The notes under the pieces are model-generated. The model was not told where the DNA came from. It made no database searches and worked only from the letters and a program-made list of their open reading frames with translations. The translations under genes and the position numbers were made by a program. A stretch of DNA of 64,000 bases, taken from Ehretia macrophylla. Lineage: Eukaryota > Streptophyta > Magnoliopsida > Boraginales > Ehretiaceae. The stretch covers positions 30,163,853 to 30,227,852 of the forward strand of contig CM075773.1 of the NCBI GenBank assembly GCA_037974665.1, given 5' to 3'. This document shows, piece by piece, positions 34,356 to 47,190 of this stretch; the stretch's first letter is position 1, and every line of letters begins with the position of its first letter.

Positions 34356-37300
34356 CTCTACGTGAAGTGAAGTTGTCTAGCCCAAGGTACCATGTGATTC
34401 GGTAATAACAATTTGATGCATTAGGTTGTCGTCCTTTTCGCGGCTCACGACGTACGATCCAGGACAAAAAAACAGCGCAAAAGAAGAAATGTGTCCTGAA
34501 ACTAATGAAAATGTTTGATTTTGGGCACCAAAAACAAGCGTAGCCGAGCAAGCTTGGAGACCTCGTCATAGAGCTCTTGGAGAGCTTTCAACGGCATGCT
34601 GTGCGCCGCGTAACTCCTTACGGATCAAAAGTTATGAGCACCGGAGCTACGGATACCTGGTCTCAAGCCCCACACCCTCTGTTTGCGGGCCTAGCCTCTA
34701 TGCAAAGTGAAGTTATCTTGCCCAAGGTGCCGTGGGATTCGGTAATAGAAATGTGATGGATTAGGTTGTCATTCTTTTCGCGGCTCATGACGTACGATCC
34801 GGGATGAAAAAACTATGCAAAAGAAGAAAACTGTCCCGAGACTGATGAAAACGTTCGATTTTGGGCACCAAAAATAGGCACAACCGAGCAAGCTGGGTGC
34901 CCCCGGAAGTATAGCTCTCGGAGAGCTTTCCAACAGTATGCTATGCACCGCGTAACTCCTTACGGATCATAAGTTATGGGCACCGGAGTGACGGGTACCT
35001 GGTCACAAGCCCCACGCCCTCGGTTTACGGGCCCAGCCTCTACGTGAAGCGAAGTTGTCTTGCCCAAGGTGCCTTGGGATTCGCTAATAGAAATGTGATG
35101 GATTAGGTTGTCATCCTTTTCGCGGCTCGCAACGTATGATCCGAGACGGAAAAACAACGCAAAAGAAGATAAGTGTCCCAAAATTGATGAAAACGTTTGA
35201 TTTTGGGGTCTGAAAACAAGAGCAACCGAGTAGGCTAGGTGCCCCCATCGTAGAGCTCTCAAAGTGCTTTCCAACGGTGTGCTGTGCGCCACGTAACTCC
35301 AAACGGATCAAAAGTAATGGGCACCGGAGCGACGGATACCTGGCCACAAGCCCCTCGCCCTCGGTTTGAGGGCCCAGCCTCTACGTGAAATGAAGTTTTC
35401 TTGCCCAAGGTGCCGTGTGATTCGGTAATAAAAATGTGATAGATTAAGTTGTCGTCCTTTTCGCGGCTCATGACGTACGATCCGAGATGGAAAAACACCA
35501 CAAAAGAAGAAAAGTATCCCAAAACTTATGAAAATGTTCGATTTTGGATTCTGAAAACAGGAGCAACCGAGCAGGCTAGGTGCCCTTGTCGTGGAGCTCT
35601 CTGAGAACATTCCAACAGTATGTTGTGCGCCGCGTAACTCATTACGGATCAAAAGTTATGAGCACCGGAACGACGGATACCTGGTCAGAAGCCCCACGCC
35701 CTCTGTTTCGGGGCCCAGCCTCTACGTGAAGTGAAGTTGTCTTGCCCAAGGTGCTGTGTGATTCGGTAATAGATATGTGATGGATTAGGTTATCGTCCTT
35801 TTTGCGGCTCACAAATTACGATCCGAGACGGAAAAAACATCGCAAAAGAAGAAAAATATCCCAAAACTTATGAAAATGTTTGATTTTGGGCTCTAAAAAC
35901 AGGAGCAACCGACCAAGCTAGGTGCCCCCATCGTAGAGTTCTCAAAGTGCTTTCCAACGGTATGCTATGCGCCACGTAACTCCTTACGGATCAAAAGTAA
36001 TGGGTACCGGAGCGACGGATACCTGGCCACAAGCCCCACGCCCTCGGTTTGAGGGCCCAGGCTCTATGTGAAATGAAGTTGTCTTGCCCAAGGTGGTGTG
36101 TGATTCGGTAATAGAAATGTGATGGATTAGGTTGTCGCCCTTTTCGCGGCTCACGATGTACGATCTGGGACGGAAAAATAGCACAAAAGAAGAAACGTAT
36201 CCCAAAGCTGATGAAAATGTTTGATTTTGGGCTCTGAAAATATGCGCAACCGAGTAAGATTGTTGCCCCCGTCGTATAGCTCTCGGAGAGCTTTCTAATT
36301 GTATGCTGTGCCGCGTAACTCCTTACGGATTAAAAGTTATGGGCACCGGAGCGACGGATACCTGGTCACAAGCCCCACTCCCTCTGTTTGGGGGCCCTGC
36401 CTCTACATGAAGTGAAGTTGTCTTGCCCAAGGTTCCGTGTTATTCGGTAATAGAAATGTGTTGGATTAGGACGTCACCCTTTTCGCGGCTCACGACATAC
36501 GATCTGGGACGGAAAAACTACGCAAAAGAAGAAAAGTATCCCAAAACTTATGAAAATGTTTGATTTTGGGCTCCAAAAATAAGTGCAGCCGAGGAAATTT
36601 TTTGCCCCCTGTCGTAGAGCTCTTGGAGAGCTTTCCAATGATATGTTGTGCGCCACGTAACTCCTTACGGATCAAAAGTTATAAGCACCGAAGCGATGGA
36701 TACCTGGTCAAAAGCCCTACGCCCTCGGTTTGCGGGCCCAGCCTCTACGTGAAGTGAAGTTGTTTTGCCCAATGTGCCATGTGATTCGGTAATAGAAATG
36801 TGTTGTATTAGGTTGTCGTCCTTTTCGCGGCTCACGACTTACGATCCGGGACGAAAAAATAGCGCAAAAGATGAAAAGTGTCCCAAAACTTATAAAAAAT
36901 TTCGATTTTGGGCTCCGAAAATAGGTGGAACGTAGCAGGCTAGGTGCCCTCATTGTAGAGCTTTCAGAGTGCTTTCCATCGGTACACTGTGCGTCACGTA
37001 ACTCTTTGCAGATCAAAAGTTATGGGTACTGTAACGACGGATACCTGGTCACAAGCCCCTCACCCTCTATTTGCGGGCCCAGCCTATACGTGAAGTGAAG
37101 TTGTCTTGCCTAAGATTCCGTGGGATTCGGTAATAAAAATGTGATGGATTATGTTGTCGTCTTTTTCGCGGCTCAAGACGTACAATTCAGGACGGAAAAA
37201 TAGTGCAAAAGAAGAAAAGTGACCAAAAACTGATGAAAATGTTCGATTTTGGGCTCTAAAAATAGGTGCAACTGTGCTTTCTTGCTGCCCCCGTCGTAGA

Positions 37301-38119
37301 GCTCTCGAAGAGCTTTCCAACGGTATGCTGTGCGCCGCGTAACTCCTTACGGATCAAAATTTATGAGCACCGGAGGGACAGATACCTGGTCACAAGCCCC
37401 ACGCCCTCTGTTTAAGGGCCCAACCTCTCTGTGAAGTGAAGTTGTCTTGCCCAAGATGCCATGTGATTCGGTAATAGAAATGTGATGGATTAGGTTATCG
37501 TCCTTTTCGCGGCTCACGACGTATGATCCGGGTCAGAAAAACAGTGCAAAAGAAGAAAAGTGTCCTAAAACTAATGAAAACATTTGATTTTTGGCTTCGA
37601 AAACAGGCGCGGCTGAGCAAGTTCGACGCCCCCGTCGTAGAGTTCTTGGAGAGATTTCTAACGGCATGCTTTGCGCCGCGTAACTCCTTACGGATCAAAA
37701 GTTAAGAGCACCGGAGCGACGGATACCTGGGCATAAACCCCACACCCTCTGTTTGCGGGCCCAGCCTCTACGTGAAATGAAGTTAACTTGCCCAAGGTGC
37801 CATGGGATTCGGTAATAGAAATTTGATGGATTAGGTTGTCGTCCTTTTCGCGGCTCACGACGTATGATCCGCGACGGAAAAACTGCACAGACGAAGAAAA
37901 GTGTCCCGAAACTGATTAAAATGTTCAATTTTGGGCTTCAAAAATAGGCGCAGCCGAGCGGACTTGGTGACCTCGTCGTAGAGTTCTCGGAGAGCTTTCC
38001 AACGGTATGTTATGCGCTGTATGACTCCTTATGGATCAAAAGTTATAAGCACCGGAGCGACGGATACCTAGTCACAAGCCCCACTCATTCTGTTTGCGAG
38101 CCCAGCCTCTACGTGAAGT

Positions 38120-38124
38120 GAAGT
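38120..38124. other. Target-site duplication, left copy, of solo LTR
   Basis: 'gaagt' before the LTR, matched by 'gatgt' at 41694-41698 after it. The unbroken satellite reads 'gaagttgtcttgccc', so one base (a to t) changed in the right copy. Confidence 0.82.
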
Positions 38125-39389
38125 TGTGAGACCCGACCTCATTTTGCGTGCGATATCTCCTTTCGTGTGCCCTAACCTAGATTTGTGTGCCTTGACCTAG
38201 GTTTGAGAATTGTGTTTCGTTTTGTGTCCCATGCATTAAATTATGTGCATTCATTTAGGGTTACGTGCATTTACTTGGAAAATGTGCATTTGTCTCGTAG
38301 TTCGTGCCTTACCTCGTAGTGCGTGCCCTAGACCTAGAAAAGTGTGCCCGCACACTAATCAAGAAAGCACTTACACGAAGCACTAGATCATTAATTAATC
38401 CTACAAACTCTACTAACTAATATTCAATTGCTAATTCAACCCACTAGAAGACGAAATTGCACCAAAAGCTAGACATTTTTTATGCTTTATTCCTTATTCT
38501 TTTGCACATCCCAAACACACAATATTATATTGCTCAACCAAGACAAAAATTCAGATTCTTGCACAAGCTTGGCCGACCACTATTGCATTGTGAACTAGCT
38601 TTGCATAATTCAAAATTTATTCCTAGGCATTCTATCACATGTTGTGGCACAAAAAAAAAGCTCAAAAACCCTACCCAATGCACCCTTTCTCCACATATGC
38701 AAGTGCCCATGCTAGGTGATTCAAAATTATGCTCCTTGAAGACACAAAAATCTGAAATTTCAAGGCCCTAGGCCGACACAAGCATCAAACCCATCAAGCT
38801 TTTCATTTTTCTTTCATTCTTTCATTCATTCTCTCATTTTCTCTCACTCTCTCATTTCTTCTCTCTCTCTCGGCCCTAGCTGAAATCTTACTCTCCATAG
38901 CTTAAGTTCATCACTCAATGGTTCATCAAGTCATGCAAGCTACTTAGGAGCTCGACCAAGCAAAGCTAGGAGCAAAGAAACGCACATGCAAGCTCATAGC
39001 ACATTCATTTCGGCTTAGGTAAGTTCGTTAGCTTCCATTTCATTTTCTTTTGTTCTAGCCACTTGCACATACTATGAACATGGTTACTAAGCTAGGAATT
39101 AGAGAAATCTCAAGTGGTCTCTCGGCTAAGAAAGGAAAAATGTCGACATTGTGCTTCATCAAGAGTTTGTGCATCTTCTTTGTAGTCTTGGTAAGGTGAG
39201 GTTTAAAACATCTTGAAAAGGTTTCAAAAACCACATGCATGCCTTTAAATGTCTATTTTTACGTCTGTACTTGTGATATATGTGTGTACATAAACTTTTG
39301 TAAGCATGCATGGCAAGATATTTGGCTAGAATGTGAAGATAGGTGAAATCACGTATTTGGCAGCTTTCTGTTCTATTGGAACAAAGTGA

Positions 39390-39765
39390 TTTTGACCAGG
39401 TAAATGATGTTTAAAATTCTTGAAAATTGGTAGGTGACTATTTTTTCCAGTTCTGAGCATTTTTCATAGAAATAATCCAAAGATAATTTTGAATCTAAGG
39501 TCCTCAAAATGGCAAAATATCAAAATGTGTCCAAATCTGGGAAAATGAAGCAGGTTTTGGCAGATTCACTGTCCTTGTAGAACGAACCAGTTTTGACTTA
39601 GTAAATGTTATCAAAAATGTATGAAATTTTGTGTGCTGCTAGATGTTTCAGTTCCGGACATTTTTGTTAGAAATAGACTAAGGCTAAATCTGACCCCAAT
39701 GTCCTAAAAAACGACAAGTATTTAAGTGTGTGCAAATCTGGACAGTTTTGCGTAGTCTCACGGTT
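39390..39765 (+). repeat. Internal duplicated segment (~200 bp x 2) in LTR
   Basis: Two successive segments follow one plan. Each opens with 'ttgac(c/t)...gtaaatg(a/t)t', then 'tgaaa(a)ttgg/ttttg', 'cagttc...gacattttt' or 'gagcattttt', 'agaaata', 'ctaa(g/t)gtcct', and 'gtgt(c/g)...aaatctgg'. The first begins near 39391 and the second near 39590. The same pair is seen in the left copies (about 36/243 and 3063/3302) and in the reverse copy, so the duplication is ancestral to the family. Confidence 0.65.
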
Positions 39766-40510
39766 TTGGCTATAACTCTTGAACCCGAACTCCAAATGAT
39801 GCGAGGTTTGTTTCTGGATTTAGTTCACTCCGTAAGATTTAATTTGACATTTTTTTCACTGGAATTGGAGTTTTTTTCTTGTCTCAATGATCGTGAGAAA
39901 ACAGACCATTGCAGTGAGGTTTTCATCTAGTGATTTGCCTTGAAAATTATTGTAACTTCTCTTGTTGTATTAAATGCTTTGGATTGTGGCATTGGGATGT
40001 TGTGTAGACTGTTTTGAATTCTTGAGGGTGTTTTAATTAATCAATGCATGGCTTGAGTTTAATTACGTGACAACTTAGGGCTTAATCGCACGGGTGAGCA
40101 TGAATTGGAACCCCAATGACTAGGAAAACTCGCTAAGTGTTGATCCTATGGATATCGTGTTTAATTATGTAATTAGTAGGCTGCCCGTAGTTGCCCTCAT
40201 AGCCCTAAACATGATTTCGATGATTACATGTTGACAAGTAGGCCTTTCTTGCACCTGGTCCCACGTAGATGTCGTTGCATGTTGAATAATCCTATTATTT
40301 GATTACGTGAACTTCGAAATGAGTTATATGACTTGATATACATGCGTTACATGGCTGCCCGTTTAATATTCATATAACTCCATGTGCTTTTCAAGTGAAA
40401 TTACTTGTCATATCGTGCCTCACGTGTTTACTTGTAAATGTGCAATCTTATGACTGCTCGGAGGCAACCTACTTTGTTGTCCTCCTAATGTGATATATTA
40501 AATGTCATAA

Positions 40511-40720
40511 ATGTGCATTGCATACAAGGTTGCAACCTTTCGTTCTGGCGTGGTAGCGTTCACGCACACCGGGCGGCATCAGGCCTACCGGTGCAACCGT
40601 GACTACCATTGTCCAATTCACTATCTCGCTTGGGGGCTAGACTTCTTTGGAAAGTTGGGTCATAGGATTTCGGGGTACATTCGGAGTACACCCATTTGGC
40701 GTGATAAGGGGATGATTTGA
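40511..40720 (+). repeat. Conserved GC-richer core block of gypsy-type LTRs
   Basis: The segment contains 'gttgcaacctttcgttctgg', 'ccggtgcaaccgtgactacc', 'ctatctcgcttgggggctag', 'aagttgggtcataggatttc' and 'cggagtacacccatttgg'. It is the best conserved part of the family (1167-1376, 4221-4430, and reversed about 53430-53650). It opens a 69-codon frame in three copies. Comparing the frames at 1167 and 4221 gives 14 amino-acid differences in 69, so it does not behave like a selected protein. A shortened version is also present in the other LTR family at 48005-48076. Confidence 0.7.
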
Positions 40721-41693
40721 AGTCGGCCGCAACAACTGATACTGGAAATGAACTAAGAACAAAAGCTCACCGTATCCTTTTCACTATGTGTATAAGTACT
40801 CTCGCTTGGTTCCTAAAGGACCTCGGGGAGCAAAGACGGGTAATTGTGTTCTTTTACTTTTATATTACATTATGTACTTACTTGTGATATATGTCATGCT
40901 TGCAAAAAGGTTTTCATAAGTTGAACCGGAAAAAGAGTTTCAAAACTTATTTCTCGTCCCCCCCTCACTGAGTTCATAAGGACTCACCCACTTTTATCAT
41001 CTCAGGTGAAGAAGACCAGGAATAGGTACCCAAGGACAATGTGCCTTTTGATGATTCCTTGGAATGATTGCTTTCCCTACGTGCCTTACGTGACTATGGC
41101 CATTTTGTGAACGATATGTTGCTTGAAGACTATTTCTTTTGTTGCATGCTATTGTATTGTACATGACCCCCGTTGTAATTTAGGGTCAAATTTTGGCTTG
41201 TACTGATCATAACTAGTTAGACACTCTTATGGTCGTTTTTGCTATCGTTATTGGCTAATATCTATCACAGGCTTATGAAGTATCAGGTAAAGGATTAAGT
41301 AAATGAATCTACCCAATCTTAAGCAAGTACTCATTGGTAGGCTAAGATCAACAGGTACTTTGTAACAAGAATTAACAAACAAACGAGACATAGTATCACG
41401 CTAGGTTATTCATCAAACGAGACTTTGAGATAACCAGTAGGCGTTCAATTGGTTATAAATAGTAATCTTAGTTGGAAATGAAATTGAGATTGAAGTTTTG
41501 AGGCCTTTAGAAAATTAGGTTAAACTAAATAGCCTAATTACAACCGTTATGCTGCCGATTTTCTGGAGAATTTGTGGAGTTTAGGATAAAACGTTAAGTG
41601 TTAAACCTTCATGAACGATCAAGTACGTGAAATGACTTGAATGTTTAGATCACACCCTAGCCTAACCTCTATAGGTCGGGTTGGGGCGTGACA

Positions 41694-44600
41694 GATGTTG
41701 TCTTGCCCAAGGTGCCGAGGGATTCAGTAATACAAATGTGATGGATTAGGTTGTCCAAATTTTTCGCGGCTCACGACGTACGATCCGAGATGGAAAAATA
41801 GCGCAAAAGAAGAAAAGTGTCCCAAAACTTTTGAAAATGTTGGATTTTGGGCTCCGAAAATAGGCGCAGCCGAGCAAGCTTGGTGCCCCCGTGGTATAGA
41901 TCTCAAAGAGCTTTCCAATGCTACGCTGTGCACCATATAACTCCTTACGGATCAAAAGTTATAAGCACCGAAGCGACGGATACCTGGTCACAAGCCCCAT
42001 GCCCTCGGTTTGCGGGCCCAGCCTCTATGTGAAGTGAAGTTGTCTTGGCCAAGGTGCCATGGGATTCAGTAATAGAAATGTGATGGATTAGGTTGTCGTC
42101 CTTTTTGCGGCTCGCTACGTACGATCCGGGACAGAAAAACAGAGTAAAAGAAGAAAAATATCACGAAACTGATGAAAATGTTCAATTTTGGGCCCCAAAA
42201 ATTGGCGCAGCAAAGCAAGCTTGCTGCCCCCGTCGTAGAGCACTAGGAGAGCTTTCCAACGGTATGCTGTGTGCCACGTAACTCCTTATGGATCAAAAGT
42301 TACGGGCATCGGAGCGACGAATACTTTGTCACCAGACCCACGCCCTCGGTTTGCGGGCCCAGCCTCTACGTGAAGTGAAGTTGTCTTTCACAAGGTACCG
42401 CATGATTCTTTAATTGAAATGTGATGGATTAGGTTGCTGTGCTTTTCGCGGCTCACGACGTACGATCCGGGACGAAAAAACAGCGCTAAATAAGAAAAGT
42501 GTTCCAAAACTGATAAAAATGTTCAATTTTGTGCACCAAAAATAGGCGCAACTGAGCAAGCTAGGTGCCTCGATTGTAGAGCTCTCAGAGTGTTTCCCAA
42601 CGGTATGCTGTGCGCCGCGTAACTCCTTACGGATCAAAAGTAATGAGCACCGGAGCGACGGATACCTGGTCACAAGCCTCACGGCCTCGGTTTGAGGGCC
42701 CAGCCTCTACGTGAAGTAAAGTTGTCTTAACCAAAGTGTCATGGGATTCGATAATAAAAATGTGACGGATTAGGTTGTTGTCCTTTTCGCGGCTCACGAC
42801 ATACGTTCCGGGACAGAAAAATAGCATAAAAGAAGAAAAGTATTCAAAAACTGATGAAAACGTTCGATTTTGGGCTCCGAAAATAAGCGTAGCCTAGCAA
42901 ACTGGGTGCCCCCGTCGTAGATCTCTCTGAGAGCTTTCCAACGGTATGCTGTGCGCCGCGTAACTCCTTACGGATCAAAAGTTATGAGCACCGGAGCGAC
43001 GGATACCTGGGCACAAGCCCCACGCCCTCTGTTTGCGGGCCCTGCGTCTACGTGAAGTGAAGTTGTCTAGCCCAAGGTATATGGGATTCAGTAATAGAAA
43101 TATGATGGATTAAAATGTCGTCCTTTTCGCGGCTCACGACGTACGATCCGGGACAGAAAAACTGCGCTAATGAAGAAAAGTGCTCGGAAACCAATGAAAA
43201 CGTTTGATTTTGGGCTCTGAAACAGGCGCAGCCGAGCAAGCTTGGTGCCCCCGTTGTAGAGCTCTCGGAGAGCTTTCCAATGATATGTTGTGCACTACGT
43301 TACTTTTTACGGATCAAAAGTTATGAGCACCGGAGCGACGGATACCTAGTCATAAGCCCCACGCCCTCTGTTTGCGGGCCCAGCCTCTACGTGAAGTGAA
43401 GTTGCCTTGCCCAAGGTGCCATGTGATTTGGTATTAGAAATGTGATTGATTAGGTTGTCATCCGTTTCGCGGCTCACGACGTACGATCCGGGATGGGTAA
43501 ATAAAGCAAAAGAATAAAAGTGTCCCAAAACTTATGAACATGTTCAATATTGGGCTTCGAAAACAGGTGCAACAGAGAAGGCGACGGATAGCTGGTCACA
43601 TGCCCCACGTCCTCGGTTTGAGGGCCCAGCCTCTACGTGAAGTGAAGTTTTCTTGCCCAAGGTGCCGTGGGATTCGGTAATAAAAATGTGATGGATTAGG
43701 TAGTCGTCCTTTTCACGGCTCACGACGTACGATCCGAGACGGAAAAACATCGCAAAAGAAGAAACGTGTCCCAAAAACTGATGAAAATGCTTTGTTTTAG
43801 GCTCCAAAAATAGGCGCAACCGAGCAGGCTTGCTACTCCCGTCGTAAAGCTATCGGAGAGCTTTCCAACGGTATGGTGTGCGCCGCGTAACTCCTTATGG
43901 ATCAAAAATTATTGGCACTGGAGCGACGGATACCTGATCACAAGCCCCACGTCCTCGGTTTGAGGGCCCAGCCTGTACGTGAAGTGAAGTTGTCTTGTCC
44001 AAGGTGTGATAGGATTCGGTAATAGAAATGTAATGGATTAGGTTGTCGTCCTTTTTGCAGCTCACGACGTACGATCCGAGACGAAAAAACTGCGCAAAAG
44101 AGGAAAATTGTCCAAAAATAGATTAAAACGTTCGATTTTGGGATTCAAAAAAAGGCACAGCTGAGCAAGCTTGGTGCACTTGTCGTAGAGCTCTTGGAGA
44201 GCTTTCCAACGATATGTTGTACGCCGCGTAACTCCTTATGTATCAAAAGTTATAAGCACCGGAGTGACAGATACTTGGTCACAAGCCCCAACCCCTCGGT
44301 TTGCGAGCCCAACCTCTACGTGAAGTGAAGTTGTCTTGCCCGAGGTACCTTGGGACTTGGTAACAGAAATGTGATTGATTAGGTTGTCGTCCTTTCCGCA
44401 GCTAACGACGTACGATCCGGGACAGAAAAACTACGCAAAAGAAGAAAAGTGTCCCAAAACTTATGAAAATGTTCAATTTTGGGCTCTGAAAATATTCGCA
44501 ACCGAGCAGGCTAGATGTCCCATCGTAGAGCTCTCAGAGAGCTTTCCAACGGTATGCTATGCGCCGTGTAACTCTTTACGGATCAAAAGTAATGGGCACC

Positions 44601-47190
44601 AGAGCGACGGATACCTGGCCACAAGCCCCATGCCCTCGGTTTGAGGGCCCATCCTCTGCGTGAAATGAAGTTGTCTTGCCCAAGGTGCCGTGTGATTCGG
44701 CAATAGAAATGTTATGGATTAGTTGTCGTCTTTTTCGCAGCTCACGGCGTACGATCCAGGAAGGAAAAACAGCAAAAAGAAGAAAAGTGTCCCAAAACTT
44801 ATGAAAATGTTCGATTTTGGGCTTTGAAAATGGGCGCAATAGAGCAGGCTAGGTGGCTCCAACGTAGAGCTCTCAGAGTGCTTTCCAACGACATGTTGTG
44901 CGCCTCGTAACTCCTTACAGATCAAAATTAATGGGCACCGGAGCGACGGATACCTGGTCACAAACCCAATGCCCTCGGTTTGCAGGCCCAGCCTCTACGT
45001 GAAGTGAAGTTGTCTTGCCCAAGGTGCCAAGGGATTCAGTAATAAAAATGTGATGGATTAGGTTGTCGTCCTTTTCGCGGCTCAGGACTTACGATCCGGA
45101 ATGGAAAACCAGCAGAAAAGAAGAAAAGTGTCCCGAAGCTGATGAAAACGTTTAATTTTGGACTCTGAAAATAGGTGCAGCCGAGCAAGTTTGATGCGGC
45201 GGTCGCAGAGCTCTCGGAGAGCTTTCCAACGATATGCTGTGCGCCTGGTAACTCCTTACGGATCAAAAGTTATGGGCACCGAAGCGACGGAGACCTGGTC
45301 CCAAGCCCCATGTCCTCTATTTGCGGGCCTAGCCTCTACGTGAAGTGAAGTTGTCTTGCCCAAGGTGCATGGGATTCGGTAATAGAAATGTGATGGATTA
45401 GGTTGTCATCTTTTTCGCAGCTCACGACGTACGATCCGGGACGAAAAAACTGCGCTAAAGAAGAAAAGTGTCCCAAAATTGATGAAATCATTTTATTTTG
45501 GGCTCCAAAAATAGGCGCAGCCTAGCAGCTTTGGTGCCCCGTCGTAGAGCTCTCAGAGAGCTTTCTAACGGTATGTTGTGCGACGCGTAACTCCTTACGG
45601 ATCAAAAGTTATGGCCACCGCAGCAACGGATACCTGGTCACAAGCCCCACTCCCTCTGTTTGCGGGCCCAGCCTCTACGTGAAGTGAAGTTGTCTTGCCC
45701 AAGGTGCGATGGGATTCGGTAAAAGAAATGTGATGGATTTGGTTTTCGTCCTTTTCGCGTCTCTTGACGTACGATCCGGGAAGGAAAAATTGCGCTAAAG
45801 AAGAAAAGCATCCCGAATCTGATGAAATCGTTCAATTCTGGGCTCCGAAACAGTTGCAGACGAGCAAGCTTGGTGGCTCAGTCGTAGAGCTCTCGGAGAG
45901 CTTTCAAATGGTATGTTGTGCGCCGCGTAACTCCTTACGGATCAAAAGTTATGGCACCGGAGCGACGGATACCTTGTCACAAGCCCCACGCCCTCAGTTT
46001 GCGGGCCTAGCCTCTATGTGAAGTGAAGTTGTCTTGCCCAAGGTGCCGTGTGATTCGGTAATAGAAATGTGATGCATTAAGTTGTCATCCCTTTCGCGGC
46101 TCACGACGTACAATCCGAGATAGGTAAACATCACAAAAGAATAAAACTGTTCCAAAACTTATGAAAATGTTCTATTTTGGGCTCTTAAAACAGGCGCAAC
46201 AGAGAAGGCAACAGATACCTGATCACAAGTCCCACGCCCTCGGTTTGAGGGCCCAACCTCTACGTGAAGTGAAGTTGTCTTGCCCAAGGTGTCGTGGGAT
46301 TCGGTAATAAAAATGTGATGGATTAGGTTGTCATCCTTTTTGCGGCTAACGACGTACGATCCGGGACGGAAAAACAGAGCAAAAGAAGAAAAATGTCCCA
46401 AAACTTATGAAAATGTTCAATTTTGGGCTTTGAAAACAGGCACAACTAAGCAGTCTAGGTTCCCCCTTCGTAGAGCTCTCAGATAGCTTTCCAACGGTAT
46501 GCTGTGCGCCGCATAACTCCTTACGGATCAAAAGTAATGGGTACCAGAGCGACGGATACCTGGCCACAAGCCCCACGCCCTCAGTTTGAGGGCACATCCT
46601 TTACATGAAATGAAGTTGTCTTGCCCAAGGTGCCGTGTGATTCGGTAATAGAAATGTTATGAATTAGGTTGTCGTCCTTTTCGCAGCTCACGGCGTACGA
46701 TACGGGATAGAAAAATAGCAAAAAGAAGAAAGGTGTCCCAAAACATATGAAAAAGTTGGATTTTGGGGGTTGAAAATAGGCGCAACCGAGCCGGCTAGGT
46801 GTCCCCATCGTAGAGCTCTCAGAGTGCTTTCCAACAGCATGTTGTGCGCTGCGTAACTCCTTACGAATCAAAAGTAATGGGCACCGGAGCGAGGGATACC
46901 TGGTCACAAGCCCGACGCCCTCGGTTTGAGGGCCTAGCCTCTACGTGAAGTGAAGTTGTCTTGCCCAAGGTGTCGTGGGATTCGGTAATAAAAATGTAAT
47001 GGATTAGGTTGTCATCCTTTTCGTGGCTCACGACGTACGTTGTGCGACAGAGAAACAGCGCAAAAGAAGAAAAGTATCCCAAAATTGATGAAAACGTTCG
47101 AATTTGGGGTCCGAAAACAGGCACAGCCGAGCAAGCTTAGTGCCCCCGTCGTAGAGCTCTCGGAGAGCTTTCCAATGGTATGCTGTGCGC
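41694..47190. repeat. 341-bp satellite array, block 3 (~16 monomers)
   Basis: In register with block 2 once the LTR and one target-site copy are removed. Two monomers, near 43571 and 46198, share the same internal deletion of about 95-100 bp ('aacagagaaggc' joined to '(g/a)ac(g/a)gata'). They lie 2,627 bp apart, eight monomers less the deletion, so they are copies of one truncated ancestor. A subfamily marked by 'gctaa(a/t)gaag' first appears here (43166, 45451, 45791). Monomers with 'cggcgtacga' and 'gcaaaaagaag' are at about 44711 and 46654. Confidence 0.96.
47186..47190. other. Target-site duplication, left copy, of family-2 solo LTR
   Basis: 'tgcgc' before the LTR and 'tgtgc' at 49778-49782 after it. 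The intact satellite reads 'ctgtgcgccgcgtaac', so the right copy carries a C to T change at a CG site. Confidence 0.82.

Larger units (their letters stand above)
22418..38124. repeat. 341-bp satellite array, block 2 (~47 monomers)
   Basis: Largest uninterrupted satellite block. It continues the phase of block 1: the left block ends '...ctaaggt' and this one resumes 'aaggtgttatggg'. Two internal deletions are visible. One, near 25515, joins 'atgatagata' to 'cctcgtcac' and leaves ~106 bp of a monomer. The other, near 30700, joins 'cttgcccaag' to 'tacgatccggg' and removes about 66 bp. Higher-order structure is strong: a four-monomer block occurs at 27262, 28626 and 32992, and three near-identical adjacent monomers lie at 23050-24020. 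No gene seen. Confidence 0.97.
38125..41693 (+). mobile_element. Solo LTR, Ty3/gypsy-type family 1 (3,569 bp)
   Basis: Begins 'tgtgagacccgacctc' and ends 'cgggttggggcgtgaca', so TG...CA, with a 5-bp flanking duplication (one mismatch). No primer-binding site, polypurine tract or internal domains are present, so this is the product of recombination between the two LTRs of a complete element. It contains a pyrimidine tract (38800-38876), an internal duplication (about 39390-39765), the module at 39738-39831 shared with the copia leader, and a GC-richer block at 40530-40700. Placement in Ty3/gypsy, perhaps the Tekay/Del chromovirus group, rests on LTR length and end sequences and is inference. 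Confidence 0.85.
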
